From a virus: a DNA stretch of 52,588 bases. The notes under the pieces are model-generated. The model was not told where the DNA came from. It worked only from the letters and a program-made list of their open reading frames with translations, and did not search any database. A program made the position numbers and the translations under genes. The DNA is taken from IMG/VR virus record IMGVR_UViG_3300043466_000721, positions 1 to 52,588 of that record; one strand, given 5' to 3'. This document shows positions 27,151 through 35,366 of the stretch, piece by piece (position 1 is the stretch's first letter; every line of letters begins with the position of its first letter).

Positions 27151-27663
27151 TTATAATCCTCTAAATTCGTTAGGTCCAACAGGTGCAGCAACAATAGTTC
27201 TATAAAATGGTCGGTATCCTTTATATGTGTGTTTTATATCTGATGTAACACGACCATCGTTTACAACCGTGTAGTATCTTACAAAACTTTCCGTATCATA
27301 GTATCCAACATAATCGCCAAAATCTATATCAATATTTAAATCTTCAAGAGTTTTTAAATACACAGACATTGTAATATTACCAGGTTCAACTTGATCCATT
27401 TTTGTTGTTCCAAGAAATTTATTTTCTGGAGCGGCAATTGCAACATAAGCATTAAACTCAACTGGGGGTAAAAACTTAATACCATCTGATACGGTTTCAC
27501 CATAAACATCATCGGTTTTGGTTTTTGTTTTATCCACACGATATAACACACAGGTGTAATTCATATCACCAACCAACCATTCTTGACCCATTTCAATTTC
27601 AAGTTTGAAGTCACTGTCACCAAAAAATTTGCCTAGACGCGTTATTGGAACTCTGTTTGTCAT
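27151..27663 (-). CDS. Putative neck / tail-completion protein, 170 aa
   Basis: A 170-residue beta-rich protein without recognised motifs, conserved in look (GQEWLVGDMNYTCVLYRVD, FGDYVGYYDTE, TYKGYRPFYRT). It is first in a two-gene unit with the gp15-like protein, and T4 places neck protein gp14 immediately before gp15, so a head-to-tail joining role is likely. A TATTTAT box lies 13 nt upstream, back to back with that of the helicase gene. Confidence 0.45.
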   Translation of the reverse strand: MTNRVPITRLGKFFGDSDFKLEIEMGQEWLVGDMNYTCVLYRVDKTKTKTDDVYGETVSDGIKFLPPVEFNAYVAIAAPENKFLGTTKMDQVEPGNITMSVYLKTLEDLNIDIDFGDYVGYYDTESFVRYYTVVNDGRVTSDIKHTYKGYRPFYRTIVAAPVGPNEFRGL

Positions 27664-27676
27664 ACCTTTTTTATTG

Positions 27677-27683
27677 ATAAATA
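27677..27683 (-). promoter_or_regulatory. TATTTAT box before the neck/gp15-like pair
   Basis: Minus-strand CAATATTTATCAATAAAAAA, 13 nt upstream of the ATG at 27663. Confidence 0.5.
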
Positions 27684-27702
27684 TTGTTTTTATTATTATT
27701 TT

Positions 27703-27709
27703 TATTTAT
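27703..27709 (+). promoter_or_regulatory. TATTTAT box before the helicase gene
   Basis: Plus-strand TTTATTTATATC, 11 nt upstream of the likely TTG start at 27721. It supports that non-ATG start. Confidence 0.45.
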
Positions 27710-27720
27710 ATCTTGGAATT

Positions 27721-30585
27721 TTGGAATTACAAAAACAACTAATAGAACATAAAGCACTTGATTTATTGGACTCATATAGTGGGGCTAATAATTATATTCT
27801 TTATATGAAATCCAAAAAGGAAACTAACAAAAAGTTTTATCCAACAAGAACCCAAGCTGATTACATTGTAGAATATTTTGACACAAAACCAAAGGTTGCT
27901 CGTAAATGGGTTGAACTGGATCCATACTTTGCTAAAAAGTTTGCACAAGAGAGATATTTGTTTGAAACACCAGAAAAAGTCTATATTGAAAAACTACTTG
28001 TTGAAAAAGATAAGTCATATCACATATGGGGTAAGTTTTTTGAAAAAGATAATCTTTCTGAATTTTGGGTTCCTAAATCTTCTTTAATTAAATCACAAAC
28101 TGTTGATGAGGTTAATATTGATTATTCTAAATATGAACATAGACCACCACTATCACACCAGAAGGAAGCTATTGAAAAACTTGTTGGTTCCAGAAGGTTT
28201 ATTTTAGCAGATGATATGGGGCTCGGGAAGGCGGAATTCGTTGAAAACAAGGTATTTACACCAAATGGTAGAAAAAAAATTGGAGATTTAAAAGTTGGTG
28301 ATGAAGTAATTGGTAGTGATGGTAAAAAATATTTAGTTAGAGGTGTTTACCCACAAGGTGTAAAAGAAACATATAAAATTACATTTAATGACGGATTTTC
28401 AATTTTAGTTGGTGATGAACATTTATGGTCAGTTTCTTCAGCAACTACCGGTAAAAATAGAAATAGTAAACGACGAAAAAAATCATTAGTATTATCAACC
28501 AAACAAATGTTTGAAGGTGGTAAAATTAAAATTAAAGGGGTCGGACACAATAAAGATAAAGAGTATGAAGTTGAAACCCATTATAAATACTCAAATGGTA
28601 ATAATAAGTGGCAAATACCGATTGTTGATCCAATTCAATTTGAACGGAATGGTAGTCTTCCGATAGACCCTTATCTTTTGGGTTTGATTTTGGGGGATGG
28701 ACATATAACTAAATCATCTTGTGTTTTTACAGTACACAGTGACGATTACGATGAATTATTTGACAATTTCAATTTAAATGAAAATAAAAAAATTGATAAT
28801 AAAAGAAAGGGAAATAAATTTATTGGTAGGAATATTTTAAATGAACTCAAACTCAACGAGACCAGATCCCATACTAAATTTATTCCAGAAATATACAAAT
28901 ATTCATCAATTGAAAATAGATTATCAATTTTACAAGGGCTAATGGATACTGACGGACATTGTATGTTTAATAATAGTGGAAAGTTTTTAGGGACTGAATT
29001 TTGCACTGTATCAAAACAACTATGTGATGATGTTGTTGAGATTGTTCAAACATTAGGTGGTATTGCTAGAGTCAAAACTCGTATTCCAACCTATACTTAT
29101 AATGGTGAAAAAAAGAAAGGTAAGTTGGCATATAGAGTTAATATTAAATTACCAAAGGGTATGAACCCATTTAGATTAAAACGAAAAGCCGAAAAGTATG
29201 CTGAACCAACAAAATACCCAACTGGTAGATATATTAAAAATATTGAAAAAGTTGGTTTTGAAAATAGCGTTTGTATTTCTGTTGATTCACCAGATAAATT
29301 ATATGTCACAGAACATTGTATTGTAACCCATAATACAACCTCCACAATTATTGCAGCTCTTGAGACTGGTGCTAAGAAGATTTTAATTGTTTGTCCGGCA
29401 TCACTTAAAATAAATTGGCAACGAGAGATTGAAAACTATTCGGACAGAACTTGTTTTATTGCAGAAGGTAAGAAGTTTTCAACCGAAGCTGATTTTGTGA
29501 TTGTAAATTATGATATTCTAAAAAACTTTCATAATAAGGAAGATAAAGAAAATTCATTATTATTACAATCAAATTTTGAACTTGTAATACTTGATGAAGC
29601 TCATATGGTTTCAAATGTTCAAGCACAAAGAACAAAACTTATAAATGATTTTGTAAAAAATATAAAAAGAGTTTGGTTACTTACTGGAACACCGATGACT
29701 TCAAGACCAATTAATTATTATAACCTTCTTAATATTATTGAGAGTCCAGTGGCACAAAACTGGATGGCTTACGCTATTCGTTATTGTCAAGGATTTCAGT
29801 TTAGAGCTGGAAAAAGAAAAGTCTGGAATGTGACCGGTGCCTCAAATTTAGAGGAATTAAAAGATAGAACATCAAAACAAATTCTTAGGAGATTAAAAGA
29901 AAATGTCCTTGATTTGCCAGATAAAATTATTACACCAGTTTATTTAAGAACCTCATCAAAAGAATATAAAGATTTGATGGGTGAATATTACGAATGGTTG
30001 AAAAATAAAACCGACGAGTCCTCTTCTCTTACCGTTCAGTTCTCAAAACTTATGAAAGTAAGAAAAGTAATTGCAAATGAAAAAGTAAAAGATACAATTG
30101 AATTTGCACAAAATATTGTAGACCAAGGAAAAAAAGTAATCATATTTACAAACTTTACCGACACATTACAACTAATACATAATCACTTTGGTAAAGAGTC
30201 TGTATATCTTGACGGTAGTTGTAATAAAGTTCAAAGACAATACGCCGTTGACCAATTCCAAGAAAACGAAAAAATTAAAGTTTTTGTTGGGAACTTAAAA
30301 GCTGCAGGTGTTGGTCTTACTTTAACGGCCGCTGAGGTTGTAATAATGAACGACTTATCGTTTGTTCCAGCAGAACACGCTCAAGCAGAAGATAGGGCAT
30401 ATCGTTATGGTCAAAAAAATAATGTACTTGTTTATTATCCAATATTTGAAAATACAATTGAGGGTGTTATATATGATATTCTAAATAAAAAGAAAAAAAT
30501 TATTGGAACAGTAATGGGTGATGAGGTTCAGGACACTGGTGATGTTGTGGAAGAAATTTTAACTTTAATAAATAAAAAAATGTAG
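27721..30585 (+). CDS. SNF2-family DNA helicase interrupted by a class 3 intein
   Basis: The 954-residue precursor splices to a ~586-residue SF2/SNF2 ATPase. Motif I (DDMGLGK...TT) is split by the intein at residues 171-538. Downstream motifs are VILDEAHMV (II), LLTGTPM (III), the GLTLTAA block (V) and AEDRAYRYGQ (VI). In T4-like phages such helicases remodel replication and recombination forks (UvsW-type role); the motifs here look closer to SMARCAL1/Rad54-like SNF2 proteins. The first in-frame ATG is at residue 30, but the TTG at 27721 keeps the N-terminal domain and fits the box spacing. It is the first gene of the plus-strand block. Confidence 0.85.
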   Translation: MELQKQLIEHKALDLLDSYSGANNYILYMKSKKETNKKFYPTRTQADYIVEYFDTKPKVARKWVELDPYFAKKFAQERYLFETPEKVYIEKLLVEKDKSYHIWGKFFEKDNLSEFWVPKSSLIKSQTVDEVNIDYSKYEHRPPLSHQKEAIEKLVGSRRFILADDMGLGKAEFVENKVFTPNGRKKIGDLKVGDEVIGSDGKKYLVRGVYPQGVKETYKITFNDGFSILVGDEHLWSVSSATTGKNRNSKRRKKSLVLSTKQMFEGGKIKIKGVGHNKDKEYEVETHYKYSNGNNKWQIPIVDPIQFERNGSLPIDPYLLGLILGDGHITKSSCVFTVHSDDYDELFDNFNLNENKKIDNKRKGNKFIGRNILNELKLNETRSHTKFIPEIYKYSSIENRLSILQGLMDTDGHCMFNNSGKFLGTEFCTVSKQLCDDVVEIVQTLGGIARVKTRIPTYTYNGEKKKGKLAYRVNIKLPKGMNPFRLKRKAEKYAEPTKYPTGRYIKNIEKVGFENSVCISVDSPDKLYVTEHCIVTHNTTSTIIAALETGAKKILIVCPASLKINWQREIENYSDRTCFIAEGKKFSTEADFVIVNYDILKNFHNKEDKENSLLLQSNFELVILDEAHMVSNVQAQRTKLINDFVKNIKRVWLLTGTPMTSRPINYYNLLNIIESPVAQNWMAYAIRYCQGFQFRAGKRKVWNVTGASNLEELKDRTSKQILRRLKENVLDLPDKIITPVYLRTSSKEYKDLMGEYYEWLKNKTDESSSLTVQFSKLMKVRKVIANEKVKDTIEFAQNIVDQGKKVIIFTNFTDTLQLIHNHFGKESVYLDGSCNKVQRQYAVDQFQENEKIKVFVGNLKAAGVGLTLTAAEVVIMNDLSFVPAEHAQAEDRAYRYGQKNNVLVYYPIFENTIEGVIYDILNKKKKIIGTVMGDEVQDTGDVVEEILTLINKKM
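28231..29334 (+). mobile_element. Class 3 intein with LAGLIDADG endonuclease
   Basis: A 368-residue intein inserted between Lys and Thr of the Walker A motif (GLGK / TT). It begins with Ala, not Cys or Ser, and ends THN before Thr+1. The class 3 WCT set is present: Trp in DEHLW (intein residue 66), Cys in VCISVD (348) and Thr in VTHN (366). The central part has the two LAGLIDADG-type motifs LLGLILGDG and LQGLMDTDG, so it probably homes. Class 3 inteins start splicing from the internal Cys. Splicing is predicted, not shown. Confidence 0.88.
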
Positions 30586-30602
30586 TTTTTATTAAAACAT
30601 AA

Positions 30603-30609
30603 TATTTAT
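30603..30609 (+). promoter_or_regulatory. TATTTAT box before the 80-aa gene
   Basis: Plus-strand AATATTTATAATAAAAAAA, 15 nt upstream of the ATG at 30625. Confidence 0.5.
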
Positions 30610-30624
30610 AATAAAAAAATTATT

Positions 30625-30867
30625 ATGAAAAGAATTGTAAAACTAACAGAAAGTGATTTGTCTCGTATTGTTAAAAAGGTTATCAAAGAAAGTGATAGAG
30701 AAAACAATATGTATTATGATGGTGGTGAAGAAATGTTTATTCACGATATGATGAAAATAAAATTGGGTTTATCTGACTTACAAAAAACAATAAGACAGGA
30801 TGATAAAGAAACTTCTCTTTTTATTCTTGATAGGATCCTTGAAAAGATTCATAAAATGGAAAAGTAA
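30625..30867 (+). CDS. Small protein with capsid-targeting-like leader, 80 aa
   Basis: Unrecognised 80-residue protein. Residues 1-23 (MKRIVKLTESDLSRIVKKVI, then KES) are a basic amphipathic helix ending VIKE|S, matching a T4-type prohead-protease site. The rest is acidic and helical (DLQKTIRQDDKE, then ILDRILEKIHKM). It has its own box and terminator. It could be a small internal head protein; no enzymatic motif is seen. Confidence 0.6.
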   Translation: MKRIVKLTESDLSRIVKKVIKESDRENNMYYDGGEEMFIHDMMKIKLGLSDLQKTIRQDDKETSLFILDRILEKIHKMEK

Positions 30868-30882
30868 AAATTACACAATAAC

Positions 30883-30912
30883 CCCCAATCAAAAGTTGGG
30901 GTTTTTTATTTT
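30883..30912 (+). terminator. Intrinsic terminator after the 80-aa gene
   Basis: Stem CCCCAA/TTGGGG (30883-30888 with 30896-30901), a 7-nt loop, then TTTTTTATTTT. Confidence 0.85.
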
Positions 30913-30918
30913 CAGTAG

Positions 30919-30925
30919 TATTTAT
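30919..30925 (+). promoter_or_regulatory. TATTTAT box before the peptidase-SOD fusion
   Basis: Plus-strand GTAGTATTTATTAATAATG, with the ATG 5 nt after the box. It lies directly behind a terminator, so the fusion gene probably has its own promoter. Confidence 0.45.
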
Positions 30926-30930
30926 TAATA

Positions 30931-33030
30931 ATGAAAGTTACTGTAAAACATATTGATTCTGGTCTTCAACCACAAGACAAGAAAATGTATAACGATTTTA
31001 TTAAATTTATAAATTCAAAATACCCAGTAAATAAAGAACTCAAAATTTTATTTCTTGGTGAGAAAAAAGGACATATGTCCACTGGGTCTCAAAATATGAA
31101 CGGAGTTATTAAAGTCTTATCCAAAAATAGATTGAACCGTGATATAATGAGAACTCTAGCACACGAATGGGTTCACGCTCATCAAAGATTAGTTCTTGGT
31201 AGGGAAAGAGGTCCAGACATTGGTGGTCAAAATGAAGATGAGGCAAATGCTTTTGCTGGGCAACTAATTAAAATGTTTGAGAAAGAATATCCAGATTATA
31301 ATGAACTTGTTTTTGAACATTCAAAACCATTAATAAAAAAACTGGATCTTTTAAAAGAAGAAATTCTTAAAACAGAAAAACAAAATTTACACGAAGAATT
31401 TATTACTGAAATGAAAAAAATTGGTATTGATAAATTACCATATTCATATTCAGCAATGAAACAATTTGTTGATCCTAAAACAATGGATATTCATTACAAC
31501 AAACACTATAAAGGTTATGTTAAAAAATTAAACGCCGCGTTATCCGATAAAAAAGGTGAAATGGAACTTGAGGATATTGTAAAATCAATTTCAAAATTTG
31601 ACACAAAAGTAAGAAATAATGCTGGTGGTGCGTTTAACCATGCTTTATTTTGGAAAATGTTGTCACCAAAAAAACAAAATCCAAGCGGATCAATTTTAGA
31701 TAAAATTAAAAAAGAGTTTGGAAACATTAAAAAACTTAAAGATGAGTTTAATCAATCGGCAAAAGATAGTTTTGGGTCTGGGTGGGTTTGGTTAATCCTC
31801 ACAAAGTCAAATAATTTAAAAATTATGACAACACCAAACCAAGATAATCCTCTAATGGATATTATTAAGGGTGGTGGCTTTCCATTACTTGGACTTGATC
31901 TTTGGGAACACGCTTACTATTTAAAATATCAAAACAAAAGAGACGAATATATTAGTAATTTTTGGAACCATATAAATTGGGAATTTGTTAATGATTTATA
32001 TGAAACCAAATCAAAAAAGAAATTAAACGAATCATTAAGAAAAATTATTGTCGAAAATGATACTATGGGTTATGATTTAAAAAAGGCAATGAGTCGTGAA
32101 TTACAAAAAATTAGACTTATACCCTTGGATGCCGAATCCGCATCAGAAGCAATTAAAAACATCATAACTGCCGAAATTTCAAGAGGTAATATTGATTTTA
32201 ATAGAACACTTGAAGGTCTTATGTCGCTTAATTTGAGTAATGTATCAGAAAGATCAAAATATAGATTTAACAATTATTTTCAAAGGTTTGTAAAAAGTAA
32301 GTCAAGGGGTCTTGATTTTGAAGGTATGGTTGCCGGATTTTTAAATGGTGATTTAGCAACAAGTAATGTTTCACCATTTGATGTCTCAACACCAGCTGGT
32401 GATAAAATTTCTTGTAAAATTGTTAGAAGTCAAAAAGAACGAATAACACTTAAAAGTATTAAAGAAACATTGGGTCAATATTTAGCCAACTATTCTGGTT
32501 CTGAAGAAAACAAACAAGAATTGTTAAAGATGAGCCAACAACCAAATTTTCTTAGATTATTGGTAAATCACGAAAATCAAGATTTGAAAAATCAAGCCGA
32601 AGATATATTGGAATTTTTACTTACAGACATCACCGGATTGTTGGTTGGTATTCCAAATGAGACAAAAGTTGGAATTGATTTATATTATTATGATAAAAAT
32701 AAAATTATTGATCTTGTTAAAACACCAGGATTATTAAATGCCGGAAGATCGCCAGAAGCACAAACAATATCATTATCAACAAAAATACTTAGCGGTGACA
32801 AAACTATGTCTGGATTTATTCAGTTTCCAGTTTTAACAATGGATGATTATAAATCGTTTTTAATTGGTGATGAAAAAACAAATGAAGTTTTAAATTTATT
32901 TAATCAACTTGGAAATAAATATGGTGTCCAAAGACTTGGAGACAATTTACCACAAGACATTATTAGAGGTTTATCTAAAAATGAAAGATTCAAGTTAGAT
33001 CTTAAAAAATTGGTAAATCCAATAAGGTAA
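30931..33030 (+). CDS. Zinc peptidase / superoxide dismutase / possible nuclease fusion
   Basis: A 699-residue fusion. Residues 1-~150 are a zincin-like domain with HEWVH (H78-H82) and a downstream EDEANAFA helix (E102/E104) supplying a third ligand. Residues ~165-360 are a full Fe/Mn superoxide dismutase with metal ligands H188 (MDIHYNKHY), H237 (FNHALFW), D323 and H327 (LDLWEHAYY); Q304 in NQDNPLM is the Mn-type active-site Gln. Residues ~362-378 (KLNESLRKIIVEND) look like an internal capsid-targeting leader or prohead-protease site. The remaining ~320 residues contain FEGMVAGF, PFDVSTP and SCKIV, spaced as in PD-(D/E)XK nucleases (tentative). The Mn-SOD call is confident; the N-terminal peptidase and C-terminal functions are inferred. 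Confidence 0.82.
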   Translation: MKVTVKHIDSGLQPQDKKMYNDFIKFINSKYPVNKELKILFLGEKKGHMSTGSQNMNGVIKVLSKNRLNRDIMRTLAHEWVHAHQRLVLGRERGPDIGGQNEDEANAFAGQLIKMFEKEYPDYNELVFEHSKPLIKKLDLLKEEILKTEKQNLHEEFITEMKKIGIDKLPYSYSAMKQFVDPKTMDIHYNKHYKGYVKKLNAALSDKKGEMELEDIVKSISKFDTKVRNNAGGAFNHALFWKMLSPKKQNPSGSILDKIKKEFGNIKKLKDEFNQSAKDSFGSGWVWLILTKSNNLKIMTTPNQDNPLMDIIKGGGFPLLGLDLWEHAYYLKYQNKRDEYISNFWNHINWEFVNDLYETKSKKKLNESLRKIIVENDTMGYDLKKAMSRELQKIRLIPLDAESASEAIKNIITAEISRGNIDFNRTLEGLMSLNLSNVSERSKYRFNNYFQRFVKSKSRGLDFEGMVAGFLNGDLATSNVSPFDVSTPAGDKISCKIVRSQKERITLKSIKETLGQYLANYSGSEENKQELLKMSQQPNFLRLLVNHENQDLKNQAEDILEFLLTDITGLLVGIPNETKVGIDLYYYDKNKIIDLVKTPGLLNAGRSPEAQTISLSTKILSGDKTMSGFIQFPVLTMDDYKSFLIGDEKTNEVLNLFNQLGNKYGVQRLGDNLPQDIIRGLSKNERFKLDLKKLVNPIR

Positions 33031-33037
33031 TATTTAT
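33031..33037 (+). promoter_or_regulatory. TATTTAT box before the 374-aa virion gene
   Basis: Plus-strand GTAATATTTATATAAAAAA, directly after the stop of the fusion gene and 13 nt before the ATG at 33051. Confidence 0.5.
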
Positions 33038-33050
33038 ATAAAAAAGAACT

Positions 33051-34175
33051 ATGGCAATTATATCTGAACCAGGAAGGAGCGACCTTTATAAAAAAGTAAG
33101 GCATTTACTTGGTGCCCCTTTAAGAAGTGTTGAATTAGAAGACGAACAAATGGATACTCTTCTTGAATTTTCAATTGACGAATATTCACAATATGTTCAA
33201 GATTGGTTAATTGAATCTCAATGGTCGGCATTAAATAATTTAAACCTTGATACACAATCTTTATCCAGAGCTTTCACAACAAGAAGTTTGGATTATGAAA
33301 CAAGATATACATACGCATATTCAAAAATAGTTGGTCTTCAAGCCGGTGGTGATTGGGTATTGAAAAAAGATTATATTCAGTTGGTTAAAGGACAACAAAT
33401 TTATGAAATTCCGGCAAATAGAGAATTAAATGAGATGTTGTGGTTCACACCACCAGAAATGAATAACTTACTTTTTGATCCTTGGGCATTTGGTGGTATT
33501 GCTGGTGGTGGTATTTCAGGACCGGCAGGTTATGCTCAAGTTGGTAATTTATCTGGTAGTTACTTTTTAATGCCAGCATTTGATATGTTATTGAGAATGC
33601 AAGAAATAAATATTCAAAAAAGAATTATCGCTGGTGAATTAACATATAGAGTAACAGCATTACCAGATGGTAAGAAAGCGGTTCATTTGATGAACACACC
33701 AGGTGGTAAATTTGACTTCGGTAATTCAACTTTAATGAAAGGAAAAGTTTGGTATTGGTATTATGATGTTGGTCCGGAAGATAGAGATAAATGTTTAAAG
33801 GATAATCCAGATATTATCAAATTACCATCCGATGTTCCATTTGACAAAATGAGTTGGCACGATTTAAACAATCCAGCACAAATCTGGGTTAGACGGTGGT
33901 TTATAGCGTATTGTAAGGAAACACTTTCAAAGGTTCGTGGTAAATTTAGTGGAAATCTTAAAACACCAGATGGTGATTTACAAATGGAATGGCAAACATT
34001 GGCAACAGAAGCCAAAGATGAAAAAGCAAAACTGATTGAAGAACTTATTGGTGCTGAAGGTAGATTAACTAGATTAAAACCAGAGAAAGTAATAGAAAGA
34101 GACGCATTAATCGCTGAAAACTTAAATAAATCCCTAAAATTTAGGGCGATGCCAAGACAAATATATGTGATATGA
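33051..34175 (+). CDS. Putative head-tail connector / neck structural protein, 374 aa
   Basis: A 374-residue protein without enzyme motifs. The N-terminal helical region (SDLYKKVRHLLGAPLRSVEL, then EDEQMDTLLEFSIDEYSQYV) resembles head-tail connector and adaptor proteins. A central Gly-rich segment (FGGIAGGGISGPAGYA) and the C-terminal helices (VRRWFIAYCKETLSKVRGKF) follow. Its stop overlaps the next start (ATGA), so the two are translationally coupled. A neck or head-completion role (gp13-like) fits a T4-type genome but is an inference. Confidence 0.45.
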   Translation: MAIISEPGRSDLYKKVRHLLGAPLRSVELEDEQMDTLLEFSIDEYSQYVQDWLIESQWSALNNLNLDTQSLSRAFTTRSLDYETRYTYAYSKIVGLQAGGDWVLKKDYIQLVKGQQIYEIPANRELNEMLWFTPPEMNNLLFDPWAFGGIAGGGISGPAGYAQVGNLSGSYFLMPAFDMLLRMQEINIQKRIIAGELTYRVTALPDGKKAVHLMNTPGGKFDFGNSTLMKGKVWYWYYDVGPEDRDKCLKDNPDIIKLPSDVPFDKMSWHDLNNPAQIWVRRWFIAYCKETLSKVRGKFSGNLKTPDGDLQMEWQTLATEAKDEKAKLIEELIGAEGRLTRLKPEKVIERDALIAENLNKSLKFRAMPRQIYVI

Positions 34176-34543
34176 TAAAGGTTGAAAATTTAACACCCAG
34201 AAAAAATGTTGTTAGGTATCAAACGCAAACAGTCGTTGAGCCAAAAGTTATTATTGAAAAACCAAAAGAAATTTATAAAATAATTTCTGATTCTCTCTAC
34301 ACAACAAATGATGAAACATTTTTAATTGTTAAAAATGTTGAACGGTCAGAAGTTACATTAAATTCAAATGTATCTACAAAAATTACAGTAAAATCACTTA
34401 CAAATGTTTTGGTTAAATCAGACATTGGTCTAATTGATGAAGAGTGGGATGAGCTTCTTTTGGAGAAAGGTGCTTGTGTTAAATTTAAATTTGTTGAGGG
34501 TAATTGGTATATCTCAAGTTCTGATGGCTTAAAGATGTCATAA
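34172..34543 (+). CDS. Small virion protein, 123 aa
   Basis: A 123-residue beta-rich protein ending in VKFKFVEGNWYISSSDGLKM, a form seen at the ends of phage decoration or fibre proteins. It overlaps the preceding gene by ATGA and the convergent HNH gene by 6 nt. It is probably a partner of the upstream structural protein; function unknown. Confidence 0.45.
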   Translation: MIKVENLTPRKNVVRYQTQTVVEPKVIIEKPKEIYKIISDSLYTTNDETFLIVKNVERSEVTLNSNVSTKITVKSLTNVLVKSDIGLIDEEWDELLLEKGACVKFKFVEGNWYISSSDGLKMS

Positions 34544-35182
34544 TATCTTTGATCCTTTACTTAAATTTTCTTTAGCCCATAGTGGTTGTAAATTTGTGTA
34601 ATGACAAAGTTTATAAATTTCTTCTTCGTTTTTAGCTGATGATAGTGGTATTATGTGGTCTATGTGCCAACCATAAAAATTATAGTTTTCCCAAGTCATA
34701 CCATCTTTAAATTGACTTTCAAGGGGTTCTTTTAGAAATTCTGGGGTACAACCAATTATATTTTTTATATTACTATTAGAATTAATTTCATTACGCCTCA
34801 AATAATCTTTAGTTCTACTACGAAGATTTGATATAAGTTTATAGATTGGGTTATTTATTCTTGCATTTTTTTTCCAAAGTCTTGCAAATTCATTAGTTTT
34901 TTCTTTATTATTTTGATTGTATTTTCTACAAGTTTCTTTTCTTTTTTCTGGATTTTCTTCTCTATATTTTTTAAATCGTAATAATTCTTTTTCTTTATTA
35001 TTTTCATAAAACTTTTTTAAAGTTTCTTTTCTTTTTTCAGGATTTTTAGTTCTATATTCTTTACTTTCTATTTTACGACATTCATTACAGTGACATCTTA
35101 CCCCGTCTTTAGATCTTTTATCCAAACCAAAAAAACACAATTCTTTTTCTTCTTTACATTTACTACAAATTTTTGTTTCCAT
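34538..35182 (-). CDS. HNH homing endonuclease, 214 aa
   Basis: Free-standing HNH nuclease. The N-terminal zinc module is CSKCKEEK...CNECRK (5-37). The middle carries Lys/Glu-rich repeats (KNPEKRKETLKKFYENNKEK and close copies). The HNH core GWHIDHIIPLS (171-181; H173, D175, H176) is followed by YTNLQPLWAKENLSKG, the usual Asn-containing end of the motif. Its start lies inside the 3' end of the RHH gene and its end overlaps the convergent 123-residue gene, a compact mobile insertion between structural genes and the DNA polymerase. Confidence 0.82.
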   Translation of the reverse strand: METKICSKCKEEKELCFFGLDKRSKDGVRCHCNECRKIESKEYRTKNPEKRKETLKKFYENNKEKELLRFKKYREENPEKRKETCRKYNQNNKEKTNEFARLWKKNARINNPIYKLISNLRSRTKDYLRRNEINSNSNIKNIIGCTPEFLKEPLESQFKDGMTWENYNFYGWHIDHIIPLSSAKNEEEIYKLCHYTNLQPLWAKENLSKGSKIL

Positions 35183-35318
35183 AATACTCTCTAACTAATC
35201 TTTCAATTAATGTTGAGACCTTGTGACCATCATCTTTTATTTTTTGATAAAGTTTAGGATCTAAACTTATACCAAATTTTATTTTTTTATCTTCTTGGTT
35301 AATTTTTGGTCTCCCCAT
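35163..35318 (-). CDS. Small ribbon-helix-helix protein, 51 aa
   Basis: A short gene starting MGRPKINQEDKKIKFGISLD, with a strand (KIKFGISLD) and two helices (KLYQKIKDDGHK and STLIERLVREYYG) typical of RHH DNA-binding proteins. It overlaps the start of the HNH gene by 20 nt in another frame, so the two may be co-expressed. A regulator of the endonuclease or of nearby promoters is possible. The TATTTAT box is only 3 nt upstream of the ATG. Confidence 0.6.
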   Translation of the reverse strand: MGRPKINQEDKKIKFGISLDPKLYQKIKDDGHKVSTLIERLVREYYGNKNL

Positions 35319-35321
35319 AAT

Positions 35322-35328
35322 ATAAATA
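35322..35328 (-). promoter_or_regulatory. TATTTAT box before the RHH/HNH pair
   Basis: Minus-strand AGATATTTATATTATGG, with the box 3 nt before the ATG at 35318. Confidence 0.4.
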
Positions 35329-35366
35329 TCTGTTAGTTTATTAAAGTTTCACTTTTATTAAAAAAT

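Noticed and set aside
27150-27194. Upstream ATG for the gp15-like gene
   Set aside because: It would overlap the preceding gene by 44 nt. The ATG at 27149 directly follows that gene's stop.
34132-34146. CCCTAAA-A-TTTAGGG palindrome resembling the terminator at 21472
   Set aside because: It lies within the coding sequence of the 374-residue virion gene, has almost no loop and is followed by GCGATG rather than T-rich sequence, so it is probably a codon-level coincidence.
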